Below are positions 10,995 to 22,202 of a stretch of 64,000 nucleotides of DNA, one piece after another; position 1 is the stretch's first letter; every line of letters starts with the position of its first letter. The stretch is from Bretschneidera sinensis (taxonomy: Eukaryota > Streptophyta > Magnoliopsida > Brassicales > Akaniaceae). A program made the translations under genes and the position numbers. The stretch covers positions 13,996,001 through 14,060,000 of the forward strand of contig CM043698.1 of the NCBI GenBank assembly GCA_023935145.1, given 5' to 3'. The notes under the pieces are model-generated. The model did not search any database. It saw nothing but the letters and a program-made list of their open reading frames with translations, and had not been told where the DNA came from.

Positions 10995-11639
10995 TTCCGT
11001 AAATATAGATTGAGGGCAGTCTAGGGTTTATGGTCTTTTATTCCTTTTTATGAGAAAAACAAGAGAGAGCACACAGACTAGTTTTTTTGGCACTGCCGCC
11101 TGCTGCTTTGAAAGAGGCTAATTAGAACGTTGATCGATTGGGCTTTCAATTTCAACAGTCTCTCACGCGCTATTAAGGAGCGTGGATATTAATCTTACCT
11201 CAATTAGGGGTTACTTGTTAATTCGGCAAGTAAATTTGGAATTTTGTCTATTAGTCTACTTGACGACCTTTTTCTATTTTGGAGATTTTTTTTCTTTTTT
11301 TACTCATTTTCATGAGAGAAAAGAGACATGGAGAGGGATAGCTGCAACAACGTTGGACTCTTAGGGGTTGTTTTGTTGAGAGACAGATTGGATCGAGTGC
11401 AACTCAATCCAATGTGAGACTATTTTTGTCCATCTCAAAAATTAAAGTTTTTATCTTATTAATAGTAGATTTTTTAGATAACGAATGTGGTTGTGGGTGT
11501 ATTGGCTGTTTCTCAAGGTGCGCTCTTAGGACAAAAGTTAGAAAAACTTTTACAAAAAATTATGGTATGACTATAATTACTTGTCTTTAGTTAGACAAGA
11601 TGCTTATTTGTGGAACAAATTTAAAAGGTGTATTGAAAC
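10995..11639. other. Intergenic DNA upstream of the EAR-motif gene
   Basis: No gene. The part near 11000 is presumably promoter. The rightmost 150 bp may already belong to the copia-type remnant that is recognisable from 11640. Confidence 0.4.
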
Positions 11640-11916
11640 TAAGAAATAATATCTAATCTCTAAATTCAAGATGAAAGATCTAAATGAGATATATATCCTT
11701 AGGTATCAAAGTGTTACTAAAACTTAAGCATCTTAATACAAAAGAAGCGTTTATTATTGCTAAAACTTATGAGAATCTAAACGGACTATGGCACGATATA
11801 AGTATGCAAATGCCATTGGAAACTTATTATATGCAATGCATCGTACTAGGTCAGATATAGCTTTGGTTATTTGCAAACTTTCGAGATACATAAATAATCC
11901 TAGTGTAGATAACTGG
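11640..11916 (+). mobile_element. Ty1/copia polyprotein fragment
   Basis: The plus frames give FKMKDLNEIYIL (copia pattern KFxMKDLGExxxxLG), then after a gap YANAIGNLLYAMHRTRSDIALV and LSRYINNPSVDNWKH (pattern YxSAIGSLMYAMxxTRPDI, then SRYxxNPxxxHW). This is the region just after the reverse transcriptase core. Frameshifts and stops make it dead. It ends abruptly at 11916, where the 565-bp repeat begins. Confidence 0.8.
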
Positions 11917-12482
11917 AAACATGAAAATTCATATGAGTTCATTTGTAAATGAATTTCAATTTTAATTAATTTGAAAATGAAATGTAAGTTCATTTACAAA
12001 TGAGTTATAGTTTTATTTCATTTGAAAATATTGAATTCTATACTTAAATTCATACCAAACAGAATGAAATTATCTATAAACAAAAATATAAACTCAATAA
12101 ATCAGATTGTGATACTTGCATGCAAGATAGTGAATGTTTATATTAAATTAATTTGAAAATGAAATATAAGTTTATTTATAAATTAATTTTAGTTCCACTC
12201 CATTTGAAAATGAATTGTTAATTTATTTATAAATGAATTATAGTTTCACATCATTTAAAACTACTAAATTCTATACTTAAATTCATACCGAAAAAAATAA
12301 AATTATCTATAGATAAAAGTATAAACTAAATAAAACAGATTGCTATACTTACGTGCAAGATAATTAATGTTTTGCTTAAATTATTTTAAAAAACAATGAT
12401 TGCATCATATCTACATATCCCAACTCTCAAAGGTACAAAAATACATGATCTATTTACGTGGTGCAATGGATTTAAATACAAG
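11917..12482. repeat. 565-bp dispersed repeat, copy 2
   Basis: Direct-orientation duplicate of 7561-8125, about 4.36 kb downstream. Homology starts exactly at the end of the copia coding fragment and ends with ATTTAAATACAAG. The copies differ mainly by substitutions. Confidence 0.85.
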
Positions 12483-14480
12483 ATATTTTTACAAATGTTC
12501 GTGAAATCAAGAGAGAGCACATGATCATATTAGTGCTAACATAATCATGAATTTCTCATTAGAACTTTGTTTGATTTTGAGTGTAATATTTTTAATTTTA
12601 GTATACAAGATATCTAATTTAAGGCTAAATCCACTAAATTTTGTTAAAATTTAAAAATATTTACATTAATGGAAGGTTTAAATTGAAAAATATCTTCTTG
12701 TATGCCTAGTCATATAAAAGAAAGTAAATTATTGTAATATTATAATCTAACGGGTGATTATTGAAATTTTAGATTGTAATATAACAATTGTTTGTGTGAT
12801 GTTACTTACTTTTACTCTTTTATCCCGCATTGGAAGTTTATGATTTTTTTTTTTTTTTTGTGTGTAAATACATGGTAACAAAAACAAACGGTGCCTTGGG
12901 AAAAAGATTCTATTTGTGATAATCCAAGGCGCGCTCATGCATGACCTGAAGAGTGGCGCATGATAATGCTTTAGCGGCACTTGGTAGTTAGCAAGTAACT
13001 ACTTTTTGAATAGTTATCTCATTTAGGAAAACGTGTGTTTTGCTGCCAATAAGAATCTATAATTGAGCGTCTAAGTGGATAAATTATTTAATACTCACGG
13101 AGTATTGAAAAATTATAAAATAATCACTTCTGTTTTTTTTTTTTTTTCTCTTCCAAAAGTCTCTTTAAGATTTTACGAAAATCATTAAAAAAAATTTAAA
13201 GTTTGCTAATATTTAAGACCTTATTGTATCTTTGTAGCGAATTGCATTAAACCCAGTAATACCCGAGTGGGGGGAGTGGGAAACAATGGCTTTAAAAATA
13301 ACATCTATTATGTATTTCAAAGTCTTATTTTACTATATAATTCTTTTTATATACACAATATTTCTAACAATTTCTTGTTACATATATTAACATTGATCAC
13401 CCTAATCTAAAAAAAATAAAATAAAACTTTTCGTATTCTACGGACAGAGGGTAAATTATTAGCATATGAAAGCTCCATAGATGCTTTAAATTATTGGTAT
13501 TAATTCCTTGGTTTAAACCTACGGGTGGAAATTTTCGGTAACATGTTACGACAAAAATTGGATAAAACACTATTTATTTTTATACACAAACACAAAAATT
13601 AAGATTAATTAATTTCTTCAAAAGCACAAACACGAATACGATATGTTATTATATATGTAACACGACACGACACAACGCACATAAAACGTTTAATAAACAA
13701 GTTATTAGCACGATACAACACAAGTTATTTAATAATATCCATTTAACACTTTTAATTCATTTTCTAATTAAAAAAACTATTAAGGTCTATTTTATGTGCT
13801 TGCCCCAAAATTTATGTGATCTTTCATAATATTAAGCAAGACAGTGTACGGTGAAACAATCCATATATGGTTAGTATGTGTCACTCCATTTCACCTTATA
13901 AACACGTTTTGAGAAAACAAGGAAGAATGAGTTGGAACCACAAAATGTATGAGCCTAGCTTTAGTAATTATATTGAGAAACTCATATGTTGTCATTAAAA
14001 GATTAATAATATTAAATTTCTAAGTCTGTACTACCAAATATTATTTGTCATTCATACACATTTGTTAAAAGTAGGTTAAACTATAAACCATTCTTTTTAT
14101 TGACAAAGTTATTGTAGATGGATTGAAATTAAAATAAAAGTGTTTTTCTCACATTTTTCTTTTTATACAGTTATTTTCAACTTCAAAAACGAAAATTTTA
14201 AGCTCATATCATGAATAACAAAGCGACCAAATCCTGTAATTTTTATTGTTCATTTCAATCAAGTTTGTATTTTTTATTTTCTGTATATATCCCTAAAGTA
14301 GAATTTTTCTTATTATAGTGCTACGTTAGACCATTTATTTATGAGAAAAATACACAAAAGAACATTGATTTTCAAGTACTCAAATTTAACATTTTAAAAC
14401 TTTGTTAGCAAAATTAAGCGAGGTCAAATCACAAGCTATTTTTATGTATTTTATTTTTATTCATTTTTCTTCTCTACCCT
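12483..14480. other. Intergenic DNA without a recognised gene
   Basis: AT-rich. The stretch 13523-13745 contains ACACGACACGACACAACGC-type repeats and a start reading GGGTGGAAATTTTCGG, resembling the subterminal repeats of the hAT-like elements elsewhere in this window. No second end was found. Nothing else was recognised. Confidence 0.4.
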
Positions 14481-14507
14481 CTTTAAACCCCAAACATTCT
14501 ACTGCTT

Positions 14508-15150
14508 TTGGCTTCTTCTACAACTGCTAACCCCAACCCTAAAGTTTGGCCTACTTCTTTTGCGGATGTGGTTAATGGATCATCTTCTTCATTTCGTGAA
14601 TCTAAGACTCTTCTTCCTGAACTTTTAATTGCCAACCACCCCTCAGCCAAACTAAATGGAGAACCGATATTCCTGATATCTCTCATGGAACTTTCAAAAG
14701 CCAATGCTTCTTTTGCTACTATTTGGTTGCTAAATTCTCTGGTGAATGTCCTTCCTTGGAAACGATTCGTAAGCATATAAATCCTGCATAGGGACTTGAT
14801 AAGACAACCACAATTGTTGTCGTTGACATACGTCATGTAATGATCTTTTTATAATGTCCATATGATCTTATCAAGGCTTTGACAAAAGGTAGCCATGTAA
14901 TTGATATTCAGTTGTTTCGACTTTTCTGTTGGACTCCGACTTTCAATCCAAAAATAGAATTCTCGCTCCAGTTTGGATTCATTTGCCTCAACTCCCCTTG
15001 TTGTACTTTCATACGTCGATTTTTAAGGGCATTGTTAACAGTTTCACACGTTTCTTTCATACATATGATCGAACGTTGAAATTTGAAAACCCTAGCTTTG
15101 CACGGGTTTATGTTGTAATTGATTTATCACAATCTTTTTTAAGCCGTGAT
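14508..15150 (+). mobile_element. LINE ORF1 (DUF4283-type) remnant
   Basis: The plus strand reads WPTSFADVVNG near the start, then AKLNGEPIFLIS, and after a frameshift WTPTFN, APVWIHLPQLPLLYF and RTLKFENPSFARVYVVIDL. These fit, in order, the conserved pieces of the DUF4283 domain of plant LINE ORF1 (RNA-binding gag-like protein). At least two frame changes and an in-frame stop show it is inactive. It lies upstream of an ORF2 3' piece in the same orientation, so most of ORF2 has been deleted. Confidence 0.85.
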
Positions 15151-15305
15151 AATTATAATTTTATAAATATTAATATATAAATTATATGGAGTATAACTAA
15201 TATTTTTATATTATTGTAACTTGTAAGTGATTAATTAAATAGTTTATAATTATTACTAAACTAACATGTAATATATATTTATGAAATGCTACGATATTAC
15301 AACAA

Positions 15306-15380
15306 AAATACTAGCTTAGTGGTTAAGATCTATGACCCTTAGGTTAAGGTTCGAGTTTTTAATTTACATTTTTTTTCTTT
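15306..15380 (+). mobile_element. tRNA-like (SINE-type) pol III promoter sequence
   Basis: TAGCTTAGTGG (15312-15322) fits the A box and GGTTCGAGTT (15348-15357) fits the B box of a tRNA-type internal promoter. The sequence between cannot fold as a complete tRNA, and a T-rich tract follows. This is best explained as a SINE head or tRNA-derived fragment between two pieces of LINE. Confidence 0.45.
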
Positions 15381-15619
15381 TAAATTTTAAGCTTTTTTTT
15401 AAAAAAAACTTTACAGCACGTACGCACCAACAGTGAAGGTGAACGCACTGTAAACAAAACACCTAAATGGGGGTGTTTTGGGGCCTTTTTGGTTCGCCTC
15501 GTCTCAAGACTCGCCCTGATGCGCCTCACCAAAGCTTTTTAATACATGGGTTTGTATAGCTTCTGCAAAAAAGTTTATTTAATACTAAAGAATATTGGAA
15601 CAATTTTAGAACTAAAGAA

Positions 15620-15950
15620 CCTGAAATTCCTTGGCTCTCTAAGGTCTGGCACCGACATCTTTCAACGAAAATTAGTGGATTTATTTGGAAGCTTTACCAT
15701 AATGCAATTGCTATTGATTATAATTTGTAACACCCTGGGATTCCATTTGTTTCTAAATGTAGGTGCTGTCACTCTCCCTCTTTGGAGGCCTTACGCCATC
15801 CTTTTCTTCATAGTTCAGCTGCGCGCAGTGGAGGTTTGTGAGTTATTTTTCTTTTAAACTACATTGTCGGTCTGCACATAATATGCTGTCACTAGCACAA
15901 ATATGGCTGGTTGATATCTCGTCAGCTGGGCTTTGTGAAATGTGTGGCTT
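15620..15950 (+). mobile_element. LINE ORF2 3' fragment (zinc-binding reverse-transcriptase domain)
   Basis: The plus frame reads KVWHRHLSTKISGFIWKLY, then HNAIAIDYNL, a stop, GIPFVSKCRCC and SLEALRHPFLHSSAA. This is the C-terminal zinc-binding domain of plant LINE ORF2 (pattern WKxxxPxKVxxFxWxxxxNxIxTxxNLxxRGI...CxxC...ExxxHLLxxC). The stop inside shows decay. Confidence 0.8.
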
Positions 15951-16678
15951 TTTACTGTGCATTTTGTTTTCAAAGATAAGAAAGGTAAATCGATCTCTTT
16001 TAGAAGGTAAAAGGTAAAGAATGCATTGAAATGTATAATAAAATGGAAAGATGTTTGATAATAATAATTTTATATAATAAAAAGTTTGGCTCGACGAAGA
16101 TATCTCTCGCTTCTCAAAAATATATCTCCAAATCTATCACTGCTTGTGTCAATTTTGGTAGAAAAATCAACCCACAACAGAATATGATATTTTGTATCAT
16201 AATCACATCACATGATTTCAACACTAACACAATTATAAAACTAAAACCCACTTATTCTGTATAACGTTCAAATGTCATAGCAGATATTCCCACCCCTGTT
16301 TAGAATTAAAAAAGCTTATGAACATATCACGGAAAAGGAGGGTGGTTCTGCCCATGGATTCAATCTTTCAAAAACAAACCTAAAAGTGATGGCCAAAAGC
16401 TTTAGAGAGAGCTGCACCATAGAAACAGGGTTGTTCTGTCATATCCCTACCAATACCATAGCACAGAGGCATGAATTGCCATCCTTGACTAGGGAGTTCC
16501 TGCTCCAACATTTGGCCATTAAATATTTAATAAACCAAGAAAAAATCTCATTAAATAGCAGTACAATTAGAAAGCTTCAATATATAGTATTAGCAGCTGC
16601 TAATCAATGAAAACACAATTAGTCACCAAGTTGCAGTAAACTGATGAGCAGACCAATAATGGTTAATGATAGACATGG
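15951..16678. other. Intergenic DNA / probable 3' flank of the lysine-rich gene
   Basis: No gene was recognised. The portion nearest 16678 is likely the 3' UTR of the minus-strand gene that ends at 16679. Confidence 0.4.
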
Positions 16679-19600
16679 TTATTTTGCTTTCTGTTTCTTT
16701 GCCGTCCTATTGACCATAAAGTCATCATCAGAGCTACCATCTTCAGCCTTGCACTTCTTAGACTGCTTAGGTGCAGCTTTTGATTCTGCTGTCTTCGTTT
16801 TATTTGAAGAAACAATGGAGGATGTGACTTTTTTCTTAAGAGTCGCAGAAAGAAAGTCATCATCGGAGTCATCCTCAGAGCTACCATCTTCAGCCTTGCG
16901 CTTCTTCAATTGCTTCGATGAAGCTTTTGATTCCGTTGTCTTCTTTTTATTTGAAGAAACAGGGGATGATGGGAGTTTTTTCTTAACAGACACAGACTTG
17001 GTGCTTCTCCTTTCAGCAGATACGACTTTCATTGGAGAACTGAACTTTTGCTGTTGATTCTTCTTTGCTTTCTTCTCAAAAACTTTCTTTGCCACATCTA
17101 GGGGGAGTAAACCGGATTCCATCATCCTGAAATTACATTGAGATGTACTTCCTATAAATACAACCCTCACAATGATTATAATACAAGCAAATATTGCAAA
17201 GAAAGAGTCAAATCAGTTACATGGTACATCTCAGTGATAGCTGGGATTTTGTTAGTTAAAATGAGATGAATCAACTAAATTAAATCGTAACTTATGCCAT
17301 ATTGTATTGATTTATGGGACTGGGTGTCAGGAAATGGACAAGACCATGTCTAATGTTAGATAGTAAGATATGAAGAATTATCACTCCTAATGTCAACTTT
17401 GAATCCCCCTCTATTCTAGACTTAAAAAACACCTAGATAACATTCTATTCATGCAAAACTGGCAAGTGCATGGATCAAAATGTATAATATTGAACTAAGA
17501 ATCACGATTCTGCGAGTTTACACGGAATTAGATCAAAATGCAAGGCACAGAATCGATATTCAAGGTGTCTACTCAATACTTACTAGGAGTTTCCCGCAAC
17601 TGGCAAAATGGTATCCATTCAATTCACTGGGAATATTTCATGTTTCACTACTAACAAGGAGTTAGCTGCAACAGAGTACTAAAAAAAGAGATAAAGGGCA
17701 AAAAGAAAAATTAGCCACGGAGTATAATTTTTTACTGATAGAATGATGGGCTATGCCCAGCATGTACATATACATAAGTAAAATAATCCCAAGTCATACC
17801 AATACATGGAATCACCATGGGACTACAAGTACAATGCCATAATTAAGACAGCTAAGTAATGGAGAGCAGACCAGAAACAAGCCATGACGGTCTTTGCCAG
17901 ACGGCATCTAGTGACGACGGAAGTAGATCATCATGGTAAAATCCTACCTTCTAAAATATAGAGCTATAGGCTATGCCCAGCATGTACATATACATAAGTA
18001 AAATAATCCTAAGTCATACACTCATATCCGTTAAATGGGATCACCTTGGGGCTACAAGTACATTGCCATGATTAAGACAACTATGTAATGGAGAATAGAC
18101 CAAAAACAAACCATGAAGGTTTAGGCCATATGGTCTCTAGTGACGATGGAAGCAGATCATCATGGTTAAATCCTACCTTCTAACTGTGGAGAAAACAAAA
18201 GTAAAGGAGCAAACTCAAAATAATTCAGAAGTATCTACAACAGTAATTTGAATATTGTTCTCAAGATAAAGGTAGCATATAATGACAAAAAAATGACATA
18301 CATATAATCAAAGGATCAATAAAACTAAAAGATAAACTACTATGGCGATATTAATGCAAAATATGCACTTTATCAAACCATTATGAGTTTATTATGCAAG
18401 AGAAGTATACTTTTGCCTTTCGGACTCTACCAGTATACCAAAAAAGAGTTTCTTCTAAAAAAAAAGTATACCAAAAAAGAGTTGAGTCCTTGATAAAGAT
18501 AACATTTTATGAGTCAATTTTGAAGAATGGAGGAAAAAGCATGTCATATTATGTGGTAAAAGCAGCAAGCTATTCAACCATCTAAACCCAACAACCAGAT
18601 AGATATGATTCATCTTGCAATTGCCAAAACAAAAGAAACTCCATAAAATTCATTTCACGTATGTACCGTAGTAGTCAAATCGAGAATAGAAATCTTGATT
18701 TTGTGAATCGAGAATCGAATCGTAAAACTGTATTAATTCTTAAAATAAATTTAAACTGACATCTATACATGTAAAACAAACAATATACATTAAAAGTGAA
18801 ATATTTTAACATATATTTAATGATCATGTGACCAATTGAAAAAATGCTTGTCTACAATGATATACTCTAATTAACATGTTATAGTTGCATAATAGTAATT
18901 TGATAACAACTAACAACTAATATAGCACAATATAATAAATAATGTAATAAAGTAATAAAATAAAATAAAATAATAGTATTACTATACTTAATACAATTAT
19001 GGATTGAAATCAAAGATATGAACGCTATATGGGCTTGTTTGTTTCATCACAAAAAATCTTAGAATTTTAAATTTCTAGATTAACTTATGAAAAAGAAAAA
19101 CCAATAAACTCTGTTTATTTTAGCTCTAAACATCTTGTTTTAAACCTTTGTTTTATAATTTTTTTTAAAAAAAAAAATTGTAAGTTTTATTGAATCATAC
19201 GAATCGAATCGAAGCGAAACTGAATCGTAGTTTCGACATTGATTTAAGATTAACTTAGATTCGGCATACCAATTCGAATCGTTTAGGTTTTGAATTGAAT
19301 CGTGAATCATATAATTATGATAACTATGGTATGTATATTGATGCCAAGTTCATGGTGAGATTAAATGTCACATTAATAAATTTGGATTTGAATACTCTGC
19401 ATTTAATGATGTGGCATTCAATCTCACCGTAAACTTGACTACATTTCAATTTTCAAATGAAGAAGATCATGATCCCTTGGAAAAGTGCTTGGCTTGTGTG
19501 CATTTGGAAGACTATATGACCAATACATTCAAAAGAACTGAGCATCATGACTTTTGGGGCTGCATAGAGATATAGCCCCAACATAAACACATTATAAAAG

Positions 19601-21075
19601 GAGCAGCTGGCTTCTAAATGCTGGCCCAACCTTCAATGCAAACACTTAGACCTTCAGCCAAAGGCCAGCAAAGGAGAGAAGATGACTGGCTATCAATTCA
19701 ACTCGGTTTTACAAAAAAGGAGTTCACTCTCAACCGTATTCAAAATAGATTACCTTCCACGCAAACAAAACCTGTGCTAGCAGCTAGCTCAATAGAAACA
19801 ATTAAGAACCGTGCATAGAAGATAAGAAAACAATACCTAACTACTAATATTCATTATTCAAGAGGCATTCTATATGTTAATGGTACTAGCAACTACTTTG
19901 ACTATCAAGAACTGGCCAGAAAGGGAAAATGATTACACAAAAAATAATCTTTTTTTGGCCCATCTTAGAGCACTGTAAATGAAATTTTGAACTCGTCTCC
20001 ACAATGACAACAAATGTACCACAAAAAATGTACAAGCACAAGTAAGAAAAAAAAATCTAAAGAACAGAAAATCCAAAAGAAATCATATAAGATATGGTGC
20101 ATATTATTACATCTGTCTAAGCAAAATCAAGAATTTCCAACCATCAAATGGAAGTTAGATCTACAGAAGAACCAAGTGTGAAACAAATATATAACATTAT
20201 CAAACAAGTGACATAATTGGAACAAATGCCTCACCAGAACTGAGCCATTTCGCTGTTAGGAAGTTGCTTATACAGCGTCTCGTAGAAAATCCTCAGTGAA
20301 TCTCTCTGAAATTCCAAAATGCAATAACCCTAATCACGAAAAATCCTCAAACAAGATATCCTAATGTAAATGAACTTAAAAAAAAGAAATTGAAATACCT
20401 CCTCAGGAGGGTCTCTCTTCTGACCAGGCAAATCATAAACTTTCCTCTCCCTCTTCTTGCCATTCTGCTCTGCCGTTGAAGCCGTAGCTTTCTTATCTTC
20501 TCCCTTCTTTTTCTTCTTCTTCTTCTTCAGCTCCTTCACCAAAACCATGACCCACTAAATCAATATGTCCATTTTTTGTGGATTAATAAAATGTCCATTA
20601 TTTTCACTCAAAATTGAAACTACTGCTCCATTTAGTCTATAACATAAAAGTTTTTAACTTTTTCATTTTGTTCCGCTTTGTCAGCAGCCAAAGAGAGATT
20701 AGGAAGAAAAAATAAGGCCTTCATCGGAATGCAAAACCTAAAAATTAACATAAATAAGAAGAACAAGAGAGGAAAAGAAAGAAGAAAAACCTTATCGGGC
20801 TTAGCAGAGAAATTCCTTTTGGAGATGGGCTTCTCATCATCGTCATCATCAGCAATCTCTTCCTTCTTAACTTTGGCTTCCTTGAAGCGAGACCCAGAAG
20901 GAGCAACCTTAATGGGCTTCTGAATATCATCATTAATTTGAGGCTCTTCTTTCTTTACTCTAATGGCATTATTACCAGTGGGTTTCTTCTTCATAATGGA
21001 CCTCAAGCTCTTATTGTCAGCTTCATCGTTCTCAGCCTCCTCTTTCTTAACCGGCATTACATCCTCAGATGGCAT
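16679..21075 (-). CDS. Lysine-rich, probably nuclear plant protein of unknown function
   Basis: Four exons on the minus strand: 20791-21075, 20399-20533, 20235-20305 and 16679-17126. Phases are 0, 0 and 2, and the split Trp codon is restored across the 3.1-kb last intron; the product is 312 aa. The N-terminus alternates VKKEE-type motifs with acidic runs (DDDDDE). Exon 2 starts with eight consecutive lysines. The best-conserved-looking part is residues 120-183: KRERKVYDLPGQKRDPPEE, then RDSLRIFYETLYKQLPNSEM and MMESGLLPLDVAKKVFEKK. The C-terminal 100 residues contain two copies of a K/S-rich unit with SSNKxKTxESK and KxKAEDGSS. The composition (Lys, Asp/Glu, Ser) suggests a nuclear or nucleolar chromatin/RNA-associated protein, an inference only. 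It is divergent from, and head-to-head with, the uL4m gene. The exon 2 start could be 3 bases later. No named family is recognised. Confidence 0.8.
17750..18184. repeat. Tandem duplication (about 218-bp unit) inside an intron
   Basis: Copy 1 (about 17750-17957) and copy 2 (about 17968-18184) both start GGCTATGCCCAGCATGTACA, share GATCATCATGG, and end ATCCTACCTTCTAA. They lie in the last intron of the lysine-rich gene. Divergence of roughly one base in ten suggests an old duplication. Confidence 0.85.
19343..19439. mobile_element. MITE-like hairpin element, 97 bp, copy 1
   Basis: Terminal inverted repeats of about 30 bp: CCAAGTTCATGGTGAGATT at the left against the reverse complement of AATCTCACCGTAAACTTGAC at the right. 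A second 97-bp element with the same ends lies at 31570-31666. It has no coding capacity and sits in the last intron of the lysine-rich gene. Confidence 0.8.
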
Positions 21076-21439
21076 TTTTTCAAGAAAATAAAATCGCAGA
21101 TATAATACTACTGTAATGTTTTTGATTTTTCTTCAACGAGAAAGGAGAAGATCAGAGTACAAACCCTGGTGGTGAGTCTGGTGGTGACTGTGAGGTTCCC
21201 TTTTGGAGTTTTGATTTTGGATTATGGGGGTTTTGGAAGTTCACCTACAATTTAAATATAAGGGGACAACGCTCCGTTTTGTTTTAGTGACCAATCTATT
21301 CCTTCTGTGCCCTAGTAAAAAAACAATGGCGTTTTCCTTTGGGATAATTATAAAAAAAAAGGGGCCAAGATAATTTACTATTTATAAAAAGGTCTTGGTA
21401 AAGAATAAGTGAAATGTCACGATTGCTCTTAGTAACCAA
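21076..21439. promoter_or_regulatory. Shared divergent promoter region
   Basis: This interval separates the start codon of the lysine-rich gene (-) from the pyrimidine-rich 5' UTR of the uL4m gene (+). With under 400 bp between the two transcription units, it probably acts as a bidirectional promoter. No clear TATA box was seen in either direction, as is common for housekeeping genes. Confidence 0.55.
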
Positions 21440-21676
21440 ATGTTTTTCCCTACCCATCCTAATCAGCCGTCCCACCCCTGGTTAGCCCTAACCGACCTGT
21501 CGCTCTCTCTGATAGTGTTTCTCTCCGCTCTTCTCTCTTCAGCTGCTTCTCTCTCTGCTGGTTGGCAACCACGACTTGGGAGATTTTCAAAATTTGTATC
21601 TCCTCCTCTTCCCTGCTCTCTGAGTCTCTCTCTATCATCTACTGAGCTCTCTCTCTCTAGAACTGGGTTTGTGACG
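21440..21676 (+). other. Probable 5' UTR exon of the uL4m gene
   Basis: Strongly CT-rich sequence (CTCTCTCTC runs) ends at a good splice donor (GACG|GTAAAT). A matching acceptor is TTTCGTAG at 24389, just before the start codon at 24401. This gives a 5' UTR intron of about 2.7 kb, common in plant housekeeping genes. An ORF through this stretch is not protein-like. Confidence 0.5.
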
Positions 21677-22152
21677 GTAAATTGCTTTTGTATTTATCCT
21701 GTAATTTTCTCAAGTATTAATGTGTATGACCTTTTAATATTTCGAAAAACACCTATGGTTGAAAAAGAAAAAAAAATAATTGTAGTAGCTTTCTTATAGT
21801 GGATTTCTCTGACGGGTTTTCGTTTTGTGGTGGCATATATGTATCCTAAACTGTGGAAATTGTTTTTTTCCCCTTTTAATCTGGATATGATTACTGGATA
21901 TTTCCTTCTATTAAACTATGTATCATTAAATGCTTCAATTTTGATAATGGTTCCTAGTATTTTGTACTTCAGTTTCTTCAACTGATGAATTTTAACTACT
22001 AATCGAAACAGGATTTAGAAAATAAATTGTTTCATAGGTGAATATTGTAATGTAGTTATGCAATTCCATTAGCATTTTTCTTTTCTAAATTATGGCTCAA
22101 TATAGCTTATAATAGGTGGTTGAATTCGAATAATTGTTAGCGTGAGATGGTT

Positions 22153-22202
22153 AATGGAATTGTTTATCTATTACTTATAAAAAATGGAATTGTTTATCTA
22201 TT
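22153..22202. repeat. 20-bp perfect direct repeats around a 10-bp insert
   Basis: AATGGAATTGTTTATCTATT occurs at 22153-22172 and again at 22183-22202, separated only by ACTTATAAAA. The spacer matches the 3' terminal bases of the LINE that ends near 29935 (CTTATAAAA). This looks like an extremely 5'-truncated LINE insertion with its target-site duplication. Confidence 0.75.

Noticed and set aside
15306..15380. A tRNA gene
   Set aside because: Only A- and B-box-like motifs are present; no acceptor stem or anticodon arm can be formed.
21440..21799. Plus-strand ORF of 119 aa
   Set aside because: CT-rich 5' UTR-like sequence crossing a good splice donor; the peptide is Leu/Ser low complexity.
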